DNA of 45,176 nucleotides from CAZUNB01 sp964622235 (GTDB lineage Bacteria > Patescibacteriota > Saccharimonadia > Saccharimonadales > JAGPDM01), in contig CAZUNB010000005.1 of NCBI GenBank assembly GCA_964622235.1, positions 1 through 45,176 of the forward strand, written 5' to 3'. Shown one piece after another: positions 24,313-32,015 of the stretch (its first letter is position 1; each line of letters begins with the position of its first letter). Under the pieces are notes generated by a model. It had not been told where the DNA came from. It made no database searches and worked only from the letters and a program-made list of their open reading frames with translations. The position numbers and the translations under genes were made by a program.

Positions 24313-25806
24313 ATGGAATTTAAGCGACGTCAGCATCGGAAGCTAGGTAGAGAATCATCAGATTTTGATGATGTTGAGATTAAGGAAGTCGGAAGACAGC
24401 GGATTGATCAGGCTGAGCTTGACGATGCATTGCATGAAATCGAGCAGGATGTCCCTAGACACGGTCGACAACGTAAGTTTAAACGACGCCGTTCGCCGTT
24501 ACGAAAATTATGGCTGGCTATTAAGCTTTCACTTCTTTTAGTTGTTTTAGTTTTTGGTTTTCTTGCTGTCCGAGCACTGATCGCTGGCGGTAAAATAGTT
24601 GATCGCTCGGGTGATATTCGCGCCTTAGCACTGCGTGATAGTTTCGATTTAACGGAATTGAATGGTGAGGGTGACGGTCGCGTAAATATCCTACTAATTG
24701 GTATTGGTGGTGAGGGCCACGCCGGTGGTGAATTAAGCGATGTAAATATGGTAGTTAGTATTGATCCAATCAGCAAAGATGTGGCGATGCTAAGTGTTCC
24801 GCGCGACTTGTATGTTCCGATTCCAGGTGAATACTCAGCTCGGATCAATACAGCACATTTCCTTGGCGAGCAATCACGAAGTGGTGGCGGACCAACTTTG
24901 GCTGCTAAAACAGTTGAAAAAGTTCTCGGTGTGCCGATTCACTACTATGTCCGGGCCGACTTCAAAGGTTTCGAAGATGCCGTCGACGCAGTTGGTGGCA
25001 TCGATGTTGATGTTGATAAAGCACTATACGACCCATCATTTCCTGATAAAAGACTTTCAGGTTACGAGCCATTCCGGCTTGCTGCTGGCCCGCAGAAACT
25101 CGATGGACGTACCGCGTTAAAATTTGCACGTTGTCGTAAGGGAAACTGTGGAGATGATTATGGTCGGGCACAGAGGCAGCAGCAAGCATTAGTTGGTCTA
25201 AAAAATAAAGCATTGAGCCTTGAAACGCTGAGGAGTCCACGAAAGATAAACCAGTTGATTAGTGCTACCGGAGATCACGTTAAAACGGATCTAAATCTAC
25301 GAGAAATCGTTAAACTAAGTGAGATTGCCGGTGAAACTGACAATTCTAAAATAAAAAACGAAGTTATCGGGAAAGAAGATGCAGACGGACTAATTGTTAA
25401 TAAGAATATTGGTGGTGCTTCGGTATTGGTTCCAAGATTAGGTGCTGGTAATTTTAGTGAAATTCAGGCCTTCGCTCGACAACTATTTATCGATGGATTT
25501 ATTAAGCAAGAAGTAGCAAAAGTGGTAGTGCTTAATGGCACACAGACTCCAGGTATGGCCACAAAAACAGGTGAATTACTAAAGTCTTATGGTTACAACG
25601 TAATAGATATCGGAGATGTTGATAATAACAACGATGGCCAGACCCAAATTGTTCACATTAAGCATGAGGAGAAGCAGACAAAGAAAACTCAGGAATATCT
25701 TAAACGTCGATTTAAAACCACTGTTAGTAAAAATGAAGAATTAGCCACCAAGTATCCTGAAGCTGATATAATTATTGTTATTGGTAGTGATTACAATCCT
25801 AAGTAA
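24313..25806 (+). CDS. LytR-CpsA-Psr (LCP) family cell-wall ligase
   Basis: A membrane-anchored enzyme of the family that transfers undecaprenyl-linked glycopolymers onto peptidoglycan. A basic cytosolic N-terminus (RRQHRKLGR ... RQRKFKRRRSPLRK) precedes one membrane helix (about 74-92). The LCP domain follows: NILLIGIGG, SDVNMVVSIDP, MLSVPRDLYVPIPG, the arginine-rich KFARCRKGNCGDDYGRAQRQQ and later DLNLREIVKLSE. A LytR_C-type domain closes the protein (VVVLNGTQTPGMATKTGELL ... ADIIIVIGSDY). 497 aa is usual. The next gene starts 8 bases on, so a three-gene operon with the 25815 membrane protein and HtrA is likely. The polymer it ligates is not known. Confidence 0.92.
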   Translation: MEFKRRQHRKLGRESSDFDDVEIKEVGRQRIDQAELDDALHEIEQDVPRHGRQRKFKRRRSPLRKLWLAIKLSLLLVVLVFGFLAVRALIAGGKIVDRSGDIRALALRDSFDLTELNGEGDGRVNILLIGIGGEGHAGGELSDVNMVVSIDPISKDVAMLSVPRDLYVPIPGEYSARINTAHFLGEQSRSGGGPTLAAKTVEKVLGVPIHYYVRADFKGFEDAVDAVGGIDVDVDKALYDPSFPDKRLSGYEPFRLAAGPQKLDGRTALKFARCRKGNCGDDYGRAQRQQQALVGLKNKALSLETLRSPRKINQLISATGDHVKTDLNLREIVKLSEIAGETDNSKIKNEVIGKEDADGLIVNKNIGGASVLVPRLGAGNFSEIQAFARQLFIDGFIKQEVAKVVVLNGTQTPGMATKTGELLKSYGYNVIDIGDVDNNNDGQTQIVHIKHEEKQTKKTQEYLKRRFKTTVSKNEELATKYPEADIIIVIGSDYNPK

Positions 25807-25814
25807 GGAGTGCG

Positions 25815-26567
25815 ATGGACAAAAAACGCTCGACTAATTTAGCTTTACTCATAAGCAAGGCAATTTATTTAGCTTTAATTATTGGTCTTGTACTGTTTGA
25901 TCTCAGTCTAGTAGCATACGGCCTTGTTATTACTAGTAAATGGCGCATGTTCGCTGTTCAACCTAGCTATTGGTGGGCGAATTTCCGTAAAAATATTCCC
26001 GATATTGCCGTTGGCTTAGCTACGGTTAGTATCATTTCTCAATTGGTTGAGCAGCCAATCGTCTATCTAGCTAGTTTCTCGGTCTTGTATGGAATTTGGC
26101 TATTTTTAATTAAACCACGCAGCAATACTGCATGGGTTCGCTTTCAGGCAGGTTTTGCTCAAGCATATGCCCTAGCGGCGCTGTACCTTGCAATTGACTT
26201 TCGACTCCCTGGAATTACTGTTGTTGGATTAACATGGCTACTTGGCTACGGCGTTGCTCGGCTATTTCTGACCAGTTTCGGTACCAGCGACGAGACCAAT
26301 GAAGTTATCGCACAACTATGGGCTTTTTGTTTACTAGTTCTTGGCTGGCTGGCTTGGTGGTGGAACATTATTTATCCAGTAGGTGATATCTTGCTGATTC
26401 CTCAGATTGTCTTGAGTGCTAGTTTGCTTGGATATTTCTTTGGAAATATTATTGTGGCAGATAGATCTGGTTCGATAAAAATTAGCTTCTGGTTGCAGCA
26501 AACTAGTTTTTCAGTTGGAATTTTATTTCTATTAATTTTATTAACGAAATGGATGGGCACTATATGA
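25815..26567 (+). CDS. Polytopic membrane protein of unknown function
   Basis: 250 aa with about seven or eight hydrophobic helices, for example YLALIIGLVLFDLSLVAYGL, YGIWLFLI, LLGYGVARLFL, FCLLVLGWLAWWWNIIYPV and VGILFLLILLTKW. There are few charged residues in the helices and no transporter or enzyme motif I recognise. AAGGAG sits just before the ATG. The stop overlaps the htrA start as ATGA. Its position between an LCP ligase and a surface protease suggests envelope function, but that is only context. Confidence 0.8.
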   Translation: MDKKRSTNLALLISKAIYLALIIGLVLFDLSLVAYGLVITSKWRMFAVQPSYWWANFRKNIPDIAVGLATVSIISQLVEQPIVYLASFSVLYGIWLFLIKPRSNTAWVRFQAGFAQAYALAALYLAIDFRLPGITVVGLTWLLGYGVARLFLTSFGTSDETNEVIAQLWAFCLLVLGWLAWWWNIIYPVGDILLIPQIVLSASLLGYFFGNIIVADRSGSIKISFWLQQTSFSVGILFLLILLTKWMGTI

Positions 26568-27769
26568 ATGACGAGAAACCAAAAGACGAACAACAAACAT
26601 ATGATACTAGTGAAGATTTGGAGTCAGCAACAGCTAAGATAACCCCGACAGAACAAACAGCTGTTGAGAAACTGAGAGCTATGATGGCTGGTTTACTAGT
26701 CAGCACGCTATTCTTCGGTTTTGTTGCTGGGTTTTTCGGAGCGGTTATTGCCAATGTTTTTTTTCAACAGCCAATTAAAAAGAGTGTGGAGAAAAGTACG
26801 CTTGTTTTTGACGATGAGAGTAAGGCAATTAGCGGCGTGGCGGAAAAGGTTGGCCCAAGCGTAGTCAGCATCGTTAGTGAGGTATCAGGGCCTCTCGGGC
26901 GGCTTGGCCAAGGTGCTGGTAGTGGTATAGTGCTCGAAGACGGCCTTATTCTAACTAATCGTCATGTAATCGACGGAGCTGGAGATAGTATAACTATTAT
27001 CAGTTCTGAAGGTAAAAAGTATTCAGATGTGAGTATTTTGGCTAAAGATAGTGTTAACGATATCGCCTTCCTAAAAAGTGAAAGCGCCAAAGAATTACCT
27101 GCCGCAAGGTTAGGTAATAGTTCCGATGTAATTGTCGGACAGCGAGTAGTAGCTATCGGTAATGCGCTTGGACAGTTCGATAACAGCGTTACATCCGGCA
27201 TTATCTCAGGTAAGGGACGACCAATTACTGCTGGAGGACAGGGTTCGCAGACAGAGCAATTAGTGAATCTTTTTCAGACTGATGCGGCTATAAATCCAGG
27301 CAACTCCGGTGGGCCACTGGTAGCGCTTGATGGCACAGTTATTGGCATGAACACAGCAGTTGCAGGTGATGCTGAGAATATTGGTTTTGCCATTCCTAGT
27401 AACGACATTAAACCTCTTGTGAAAACGGTTAGCTCCGAAGGCAGAATTATCCGACCATTTCTGGGCGTGCGATATATTTTGCTGACACCAGAGACTATCA
27501 ATCAGCTTGACCTTGGTGTCGAGAACGGGGCACTGCTACAAACAATTGAAGGCGGATCAGGAATTGTTAATGGCGGTCCTGCCGATGAAGCGGGTCTTAA
27601 AAGTGGTGACGTAATCACCGAGATCAATGGCCAAAAGGTCGATAGAAATAACTCATTGATAACTGTGGTTAGTCAGCATGCACCAGGCGATATCGTTACT
27701 GTTGGCTTCATGCGTGATAGCAAAAGCCAAACGACAAAGGTTACACTCGGCGAAGCACCGAATAACTAA
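26564..27769 (+). CDS. htrA: HtrA/DegP-type membrane-anchored serine protease
   Basis: An S1C protease for quality control of exported proteins. I chose ATG 26564, which overlaps the upstream TGA (ATGA), over the in-frame ATG 26549. A cytosolic N-terminus precedes one membrane helix (about 41-66). The catalytic triad is visible: H134 in TNRHVID, D166 in VNDIAFLK and S248 in NPGNSGGPL. One PDZ domain at the C-terminus carries EAGLKSGDVITEINGQKV. 401 aa with a single PDZ fits the DegS/HtrA-like Gram-positive type. After its stop come 85 bases of AT-rich sequence and then a complete intergenic element. Confidence 0.95.
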   Translation: MNDEKPKDEQQTYDTSEDLESATAKITPTEQTAVEKLRAMMAGLLVSTLFFGFVAGFFGAVIANVFFQQPIKKSVEKSTLVFDDESKAISGVAEKVGPSVVSIVSEVSGPLGRLGQGAGSGIVLEDGLILTNRHVIDGAGDSITIISSEGKKYSDVSILAKDSVNDIAFLKSESAKELPAARLGNSSDVIVGQRVVAIGNALGQFDNSVTSGIISGKGRPITAGGQGSQTEQLVNLFQTDAAINPGNSGGPLVALDGTVIGMNTAVAGDAENIGFAIPSNDIKPLVKTVSSEGRIIRPFLGVRYILLTPETINQLDLGVENGALLQTIEGGSGIVNGGPADEAGLKSGDVITEINGQKVDRNNSLITVVSQHAPGDIVTVGFMRDSKSQTTKVTLGEAPNN

Positions 27770-27854
27770 TTTATAGTTAAATGAAAAACTAATTATTGTA
27801 ATTTATACACTGATACTGAATTGATAGATAGTTGTATAGTTTCTTAGTCTTGTT

Positions 27855-28276
27855 ACTTTGCACCGGCAAAGTTCATACAAAACTCTCTCGCAAGTTACCC
27901 AAACATGATGAAATTAGTAGTTTTAGTGTCACTGCGTGACGAGGACCACTCCGAACGTTAGTGAGTGGGCGACCGATAGGAGTTCCGCAGGAGCCAGAGA
28001 CAATAAAACTACTAATTTCTCGGTTTCTGTAAATGCTCGACCTAACCCAAGGGTCACATTTATTTCTATGGTTCGGTTCTGAGCGTAAAAGAGAAGCTCC
28101 TGAAGAACGAATGTAATTATTACAATCTAACCAGTCGAGGACTGTTTGAATAACTAGCCAAATGCTAAAAGGCAGTTAGCTAGTTATGAGTTCCACAGAC
28201 GATTGTAATAATGACAATGAGTTCATCAAGAGCGACTATAAGCCCAGTAGTTTGCTCAACTTTGCTATCAAAGTTG
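27855..28276 (-). repeat. Structured intergenic element, complete copy (copy B)
   Basis: Lies between the convergent genes htrA and prmC and fills the gene-free stretch 27770-28297. Read on the minus strand: hairpin CAACTTTG-atag-CAAAGTTG (28276-28257), CTGGGC (28247-28242), rod arm ATTGTCATTATTACAATC (28218-28201), a variable loop with its own hairpin ATAACTAGC/GCTAGTTAT, rod arm GATTGTAATAATTACATT (28127-28110), GCTCAG (28084-28079), a TCGAGCA motif, an inverted-repeat-bounded inner block (28019-27910), GCGAGAGAGTTTTGTATG (27891-27874), and closing hairpin ACTTTGC-cggt-GCAAAGT. CTGGGC pairs with GCUCAG through one G-U, which only works if this strand is transcribed. It has no coding potential of note. 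Confidence 0.82.
27910..28019. repeat. Inverted repeat around the inner block of copy B
   Basis: GAAATTAGTAGTTTTA (27910-27925) and TAAAACTACTAATTTC (28004-28019) are perfect 16-bp inverted repeats around a 78-bp block. The block (ACTGCGTGACGAGGACCACT ... GAGTGGGCGACC ... GGAGTTCCGCAGGAGCCAGAGA) is similar to 32262-32334 in the same plus-strand direction, although the surrounding elements point in opposite directions. Confidence 0.85.
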
Positions 28277-28297
28277 AATTAATAGAATGAGAAAAAT

Positions 28298-29095
28298 CTA
28301 AATACTTCTAAATACAAAACAGAAATTATGGTGTTTTTCTAAGGCATAGCCGCTTTTGTTGGCCATTTTCACTAATTCTGCTTTTTGGTCTGGTTCAGCC
28401 TCGATAATTAATAACGGATTTATATTCTTGGCGCTAATCTGCTTTAACAGCCGTCGGTAGATGTCAAGACCATCATTACCGGCAAAGAGAGCAAGATCTG
28501 GCTCAAAGGCTATGCTCGGTTCAGCAGGGCGTCCTGTCGGAACATAGGGAAGGTTAGCGACCACGATATCTGCTTCATATACGACTGGCAATAAATCAGC
28601 TTCAATTAATTCGATATCGGTTGCATATTCTTCTTGATTTTTCTTGGCGACAGCTAGAGCATCACCTGAGATATCTGTTGCGATAACTTTAAGATCTGGT
28701 CGCCAAGTCTTAAGCGTTATTGCTAGAGCGCCACTGCCAGTGCCGAGTTCAGTAATTCTCGCATTTTTCGGTGCCCGAAAAACAGTTTCTTCGAGTAAAT
28801 CTTCTGTTTCAACTCGAGGAATTAATACGCGCTCATCGATGTAGAAATCAAGAAAACTAAATTCCGAAAAATTTCGCAAGTAGGCAATTGGCATGCCCTT
28901 AATTCGTCTGCTAAACAGCTCATTTAAGGAATTTAGCCGTTTGACTGACAATTCTAGCTCTGGCTCTGCTAGAATCATCGCTCGATCGATTCCTAGAACA
29001 TGTTCAAGTAACAACAAACAGTCGAGACGTGCGCTAGAAATACCAGTTGTGCTCAATCTCTTCGCTGAAGCTTTAACCCAATCATTAATTGTCAT
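28298..29095 (-). CDS. prmC: Release factor glutamine methyltransferase PrmC (HemK)
   Basis: Methylates the glutamine of the GGQ motif in release factors such as the RF1 encoded nearby. I start at ATG 29093-29095 (265 aa), because a TATACT box ends 6 nt upstream. An N-terminal helical domain (INDWVKASAKRLSTTGI ... ARLDCLLLLEHVLG) is followed by the S-adenosylmethionine motif ELGTGSGALAITL and the catalytic NPPY-type motif as NLPYVPTGRP, then FEPDLALFAGNDGLDIYRRL. The NLPY form is a known variant. The gene is usually directly behind prfA; here 1.8 kb of other genes separate them. Confidence 0.94.
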   Translation of the reverse strand: MTINDWVKASAKRLSTTGISSARLDCLLLLEHVLGIDRAMILAEPELELSVKRLNSLNELFSRRIKGMPIAYLRNFSEFSFLDFYIDERVLIPRVETEDLLEETVFRAPKNARITELGTGSGALAITLKTWRPDLKVIATDISGDALAVAKKNQEEYATDIELIEADLLPVVYEADIVVANLPYVPTGRPAEPSIAFEPDLALFAGNDGLDIYRRLLKQISAKNINPLLIIEAEPDQKAELVKMANKSGYALEKHHNFCFVFRSI

Positions 29096-29101
29096 TAGTT
29101 T

Positions 29102-29107
29102 AGTATA
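29102..29107 (-). promoter_or_regulatory. -10 box of prmC (leaderless arrangement)
   Basis: Minus-strand TATACT (with TATTAT overlapping upstream) is followed by AAACTA and the ATG, leaving no room for a leader. Confidence 0.5.
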
Positions 29108-29136
29108 ATATAATTCTATAAAACAAAATTGTATGT

Positions 29137-29165
29137 TTGACAAATTAAGAAAGAGAGATAGTATT
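29137..29165 (+). promoter_or_regulatory. Promoter of the 29200 gene
   Basis: TTGACA (29137-29142), 17-nt spacer AATTAAGAAAGAGAGAT, AGTATT (29160-29165), or TAGTAT with 16. The preceding 35 bases and the spacer resemble those at 30301, so promoter and gene were probably duplicated together. Confidence 0.7.
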
Positions 29166-29199
29166 ATTCAGAACATATTTAATTTAACGAAGGAAGAAA

Positions 29200-29544
29200 A
29201 TGAACGACGATTACCCAGAAATTGTGCCAGTTATAACTCCAATTTATATTGATAGCAAAAACATGCTCAAAGTAGTAGAAGGTGACAGGCTTGAAGCCAT
29301 GACTGCCGTTGCTGCTGACGATAAACGGTTTGCTGTCGGTGTGGTGGCAGATAGAGAGGGGCAGAAATTTATTGTCGATCAGTCTAGCCCAAGTGAACTT
29401 GCCCGAGTGCCTCTAAGAATGACCCTAGAGAATAGCCAGTCGATTGTTAGGATAACCCGTCGCACTGTAGATGGAGCAATTCCTAATGATTTAGAGGATT
29501 TTTGGACTAGGCTTGAAGAAATGCAATCTGAGCAGGCTAAGTAA
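29200..29544 (+). CDS. Small hypothetical protein, paralogue of the 30363 product
   Basis: 114 aa, soluble, acidic, no known family. It shares with the 30363 product the layout DxxxLEAMxAxAxDDxRFxxxVxAxxExQxxIV, then IVRITRRTVDGA (there MIVSITRRAGDDGE) and a final helix LEDFWTRLEEMQSEQ (there FSDFHRRVAELIAEPE). The larger paralogue has about 50 extra residues in the middle. It has AAGGAAG before the ATG and a consensus TTGACA promoter, so it is probably well expressed. It is divergent from prmC. Confidence 0.75.
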   Translation: MNDDYPEIVPVITPIYIDSKNMLKVVEGDRLEAMTAVAADDKRFAVGVVADREGQKFIVDQSSPSELARVPLRMTLENSQSIVRITRRTVDGAIPNDLEDFWTRLEEMQSEQAK

Positions 29545-29572
29545 AGTTGAATAATAGTCTAAATAGGTTCTA

Positions 29573-30235
29573 CTAGAAATATTTAACAACTTTATCTATT
29601 GGATAACGGGTTTTTGGTCGTGGCTCGGCGGTTCGATAGCCAAACGCTACCATAACGCTGATGCCGAACTGGTCTAAATCAACGCCACATTCGCTTTCTA
29701 GCACTTTGTCGATTGCACTTTCGTTAAAACCTTCCATTGGACAAGAATCGATGCCAAGCAGGGATGCCACAGTCATCATGTTAGTGAGCGGAATGTAGGT
29801 CTGTCTCTTTGCCCAGTCGAACTTTTCTCGATCAGTCTTCAACATAAAGTCTCGGTCAATCGTCTCGCCATATTTTTGAGTTTTCATCTCGATGATATTC
29901 TCGGGAAGCTGTTGCATATCACGCATAGTCGATTGAATATAGTCGCTTTCTGGAAGGAGTTGCTGACCACGACGAGCAAGAATAACCACGAGATGGCTGC
30001 TATGTGGAATTTGGTTTTGGCCACCCCATGCCTGTTCGCGAAGCTTTTCTCGAATCTCAGGATTTTGTACGACTAAGAATTTCCATGGCTCAAAACCGTA
30101 CGAGCTCGGTGACAGGTGAGCTGATTCGATAATTGTTCGAAAATCTTCATCACTGACTTTTTTGTTTCGATCAAAGTCCTTAGAAGCATGACGAAATAGG
30201 AAGGCTTTTTTGATTTCTTGATTTATTTTGTTCAT
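29573..30235 (-). CDS. Nitroreductase-family NAD(P)H:FMN oxidoreductase
   Basis: 220 aa, cytosolic flavoenzyme of the nitroreductase fold. The N-terminus has the FMN-phosphate contact FRHASKDFDRNKKVS and the helix ESAHLSPSSYGFEPWKFLVV (SxxxxQPWxF type). Near the C-terminus come GIDSCPMEGFNESAIDKVL and VMVAFGYRTAEPRPKTRYP, the usual NfsB-like closing elements. Such enzymes reduce quinones or nitro-compounds; the natural substrate is unknown. AGGAAAAAAAC precedes the ATG. It sits between the two paralogous small genes and is divergent from the second, so the three may form an inserted cassette. Confidence 0.9.
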   Translation of the reverse strand: MNKINQEIKKAFLFRHASKDFDRNKKVSDEDFRTIIESAHLSPSSYGFEPWKFLVVQNPEIREKLREQAWGGQNQIPHSSHLVVILARRGQQLLPESDYIQSTMRDMQQLPENIIEMKTQKYGETIDRDFMLKTDREKFDWAKRQTYIPLTNMMTVASLLGIDSCPMEGFNESAIDKVLESECGVDLDQFGISVMVAFGYRTAEPRPKTRYPIDKVVKYF

Positions 30236-30300
30236 GTTTTTTTCCTTTTTTAGTATTATCGAGAAACTATAGTATAATCCTATAAACTATTATTGCATAC

Positions 30301-30329
30301 TTGACAAATTAGGAAAAAAAGAGTACTAT
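30301..30329 (+). promoter_or_regulatory. Promoter of the 30363 gene
   Basis: Consensus TTGACA (30301-30306), 17-nt spacer AATTAGGAAAAAAAGAG, TACTAT (30324-30329). The flanks match the 29137 promoter over about 60 bases. Confidence 0.75.
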
Positions 30330-30362
30330 TGAAAAGTTAATTAATAAAGCAAAGGAAAAAAT

Positions 30363-30864
30363 ATGACAATCGAAACTACTGAAACAATGCCTCACATTAG
30401 AGCATTTGACGCTAATGAGCCTACTGTTACTCAAATTACAGACTTAGAGCTGCTAGAAGCAATGCAGGCCGCTGCCGATGGTGATGATCGTTTCGATTTA
30501 AAAGTTTTAGCAGAAGAAACGGAATCTCAGTACCTGATAACCTCCACAACTATGATAGGTGAAGATGTTACCTATCATTTTGGTGCTGACGGAGAGGTAG
30601 CTGACGAAGAGCCAACTCCTATCGGTAGTGGAGTTGGAGACTACACCTATAGATACGATCCTGCAGGAAGGGTAGTTGGGGGACATGTAGATAGTGGGGA
30701 GAAAGCTGTGCGAACTAGGATACACCGGCTCCCAGCTGGAAAAATGATTGTTTCGATCACAAGAAGAGCGGGTGACGATGGTGAAATNNNNNNNNNNTTT
30801 CAGTGATTTTCATCGTCGAGTTGCTGAATTAATCGCGGAGCCTGAAGCCACGCAAGACTATTAA
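30363..30864 (+). CDS. Hypothetical protein, paralogue of the 29200 product; interrupted by a gap
   Basis: The frame from ATG 30363 runs into ten Ns (30788-30797). In the literal frame it would stop at once after FQ, but another frame from 30799 to TAA 30862-30864 reads FSDFHRRVAELIAEPEATQDY, which aligns with the end of the 29200 product (DLEDFWTRLEEMQSEQ). The true gap must therefore be a multiple of three long, and the gene ends at 30864. The N-terminal half shares DLELLEAMQAAADGDDRFD with its paralogue; a middle insert has a Gly/Asp/Tyr-rich stretch (YTYRYDPAGRVVGGH), similar in style to Rhs/YD repeats but too short to call. AAAGGA precedes the start. Function unknown. Confidence 0.75.
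30788..30797. other. Assembly gap (10 N) that breaks a reading frame
   Basis: Ten placeholder Ns near the 3' end of the 30363 gene. The sequence after it continues the protein in a different frame, so its real length is not ten. Confidence 0.9.
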
Positions 30865-30881
30865 CCAAGACTAATAACAGA

Positions 30882-31922
30882 CTAACTGTTTATCTTTGTT
30901 TCGTAGGTGGCTAATTCACTGAGTAGATCATCAATGTCGCCACTGAGCGCGGCAGGGATGTTGCTGCGACTGTAGCCGATTCGGTGGTCAGTGATGCGGT
31001 CTTGCGGAAAGTTGTAGGTACGAACTTTCTCGCTGCGATCTCCGGTGCCGATAAGCGATTTTCGTTGTTCGGATTGCTTTGCGTTTTCGTCATCGATTTG
31101 TTTTTGAAGAAGTCGTGAGCGAAGTACGCTCATGGCCTTGAGCTTGTTTTTAATCTGAGATTTCTCATCTTGGTTAGTGACGACAACACCGCTAGGTATG
31201 TGGGTAATGCGCACTGCTGAGTCGGTTGTATTGACACTCTGGCCTCCGTGCCCACTGGCGCGGTAGGTGTCGATTTTAAGGTCATTATCGTTAATTTCAA
31301 CGTCATTTTCTTCAGCTTCAGGCATAACAGCCACGGTCGCTGTTGAAGTATGAACTCGGCCCTGACTTTCGGTTGCAGGAATACGTTGGACGCGGTGGAC
31401 ACCACCTTCGAATTTAAGTTGTTTATAGACTTCATCACCGCGAATTGCGAAGATAATTTCCTTAAAACCACCAACATCATTCGCTGCTTCGTTCATAAGT
31501 TCCAATTTCCAGCCTTTAATCTCAGCCAATCGCGCATACATTCGGTAGAGCTCACCAGCAAACAGAGAAGCCTCATCACCACCGGCACCAGCCCGAATCT
31601 CAACGATGACGTCTTTTTCATTGTTAGGGTCGCGCGGGACAAGGGCTTCAGTGATGGTAGCTTCTATATTCTCCAGTTTTTGGTCTATTTCTTCGATTTC
31701 AGCTTTGGCAAAGTCACCAAGCTCGTCATCACCAAGTAGCTCCTGGCTTTCATTGCGGTCACTCAGTAGCTTATTTTTCTCATCAAATAGTTCAAGCGTA
31801 TCAGTTAAAAACGATAATCGTTTAGCCTTTTTCGGGTAGTCGGGGCGTGAGTATATTGCAGGATTTTTCAACTCGTCTTCGAGCGATTTCTTTTCAGCCA
31901 AAAATTCATCATAATGATCCAT
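30882..31922 (-). CDS. prfA: Peptide chain release factor 1
   Basis: RF1 reads UAA and UAG and releases the finished protein. The codon-reading PAT tripeptide lies in RIPATESQGRVHTSTATV and the peptidyl-transferase GGQ motif in SGHGGQSVNTTDSAVRITH; the glutamine there is the substrate of PrmC. A coiled-coil N-terminal domain precedes them. 346 aa is slightly short for RF1 but within range. The ATG lies 8 nt after a TATAGT box, so it is probably leaderless. Retention of RF1 and UGA stops elsewhere in the window imply the standard bacterial code. Confidence 0.97.
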   Translation of the reverse strand: MDHYDEFLAEKKSLEDELKNPAIYSRPDYPKKAKRLSFLTDTLELFDEKNKLLSDRNESQELLGDDELGDFAKAEIEEIDQKLENIEATITEALVPRDPNNEKDVIVEIRAGAGGDEASLFAGELYRMYARLAEIKGWKLELMNEAANDVGGFKEIIFAIRGDEVYKQLKFEGGVHRVQRIPATESQGRVHTSTATVAVMPEAEENDVEINDNDLKIDTYRASGHGGQSVNTTDSAVRITHIPSGVVVTNQDEKSQIKNKLKAMSVLRSRLLQKQIDDENAKQSEQRKSLIGTGDRSEKVRTYNFPQDRITDHRIGYSRSNIPAALSGDIDDLLSELATYETKINS

Positions 31923-31930
31923 AGTCTTTT

Positions 31931-31936
31931 ACTATA
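31931..31936 (-). promoter_or_regulatory. -10 box of prfA (leaderless arrangement)
   Basis: Minus-strand TATAGT followed by AAAAGACT and the ATG. Confidence 0.45.
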
Positions 31937-32015
31937 CAAGAAAATTGTTCAAACCTCATAATTTCCACTTTAAAATTTTTATAAACTTATATTTTTTATA
32001 GATACACTTTTCATC

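Noticed and set aside
27855..28276. Intergenic element as a classical insertion sequence
   Set aside because: There is no transposase frame in any copy and no target-site duplication that I can identify.
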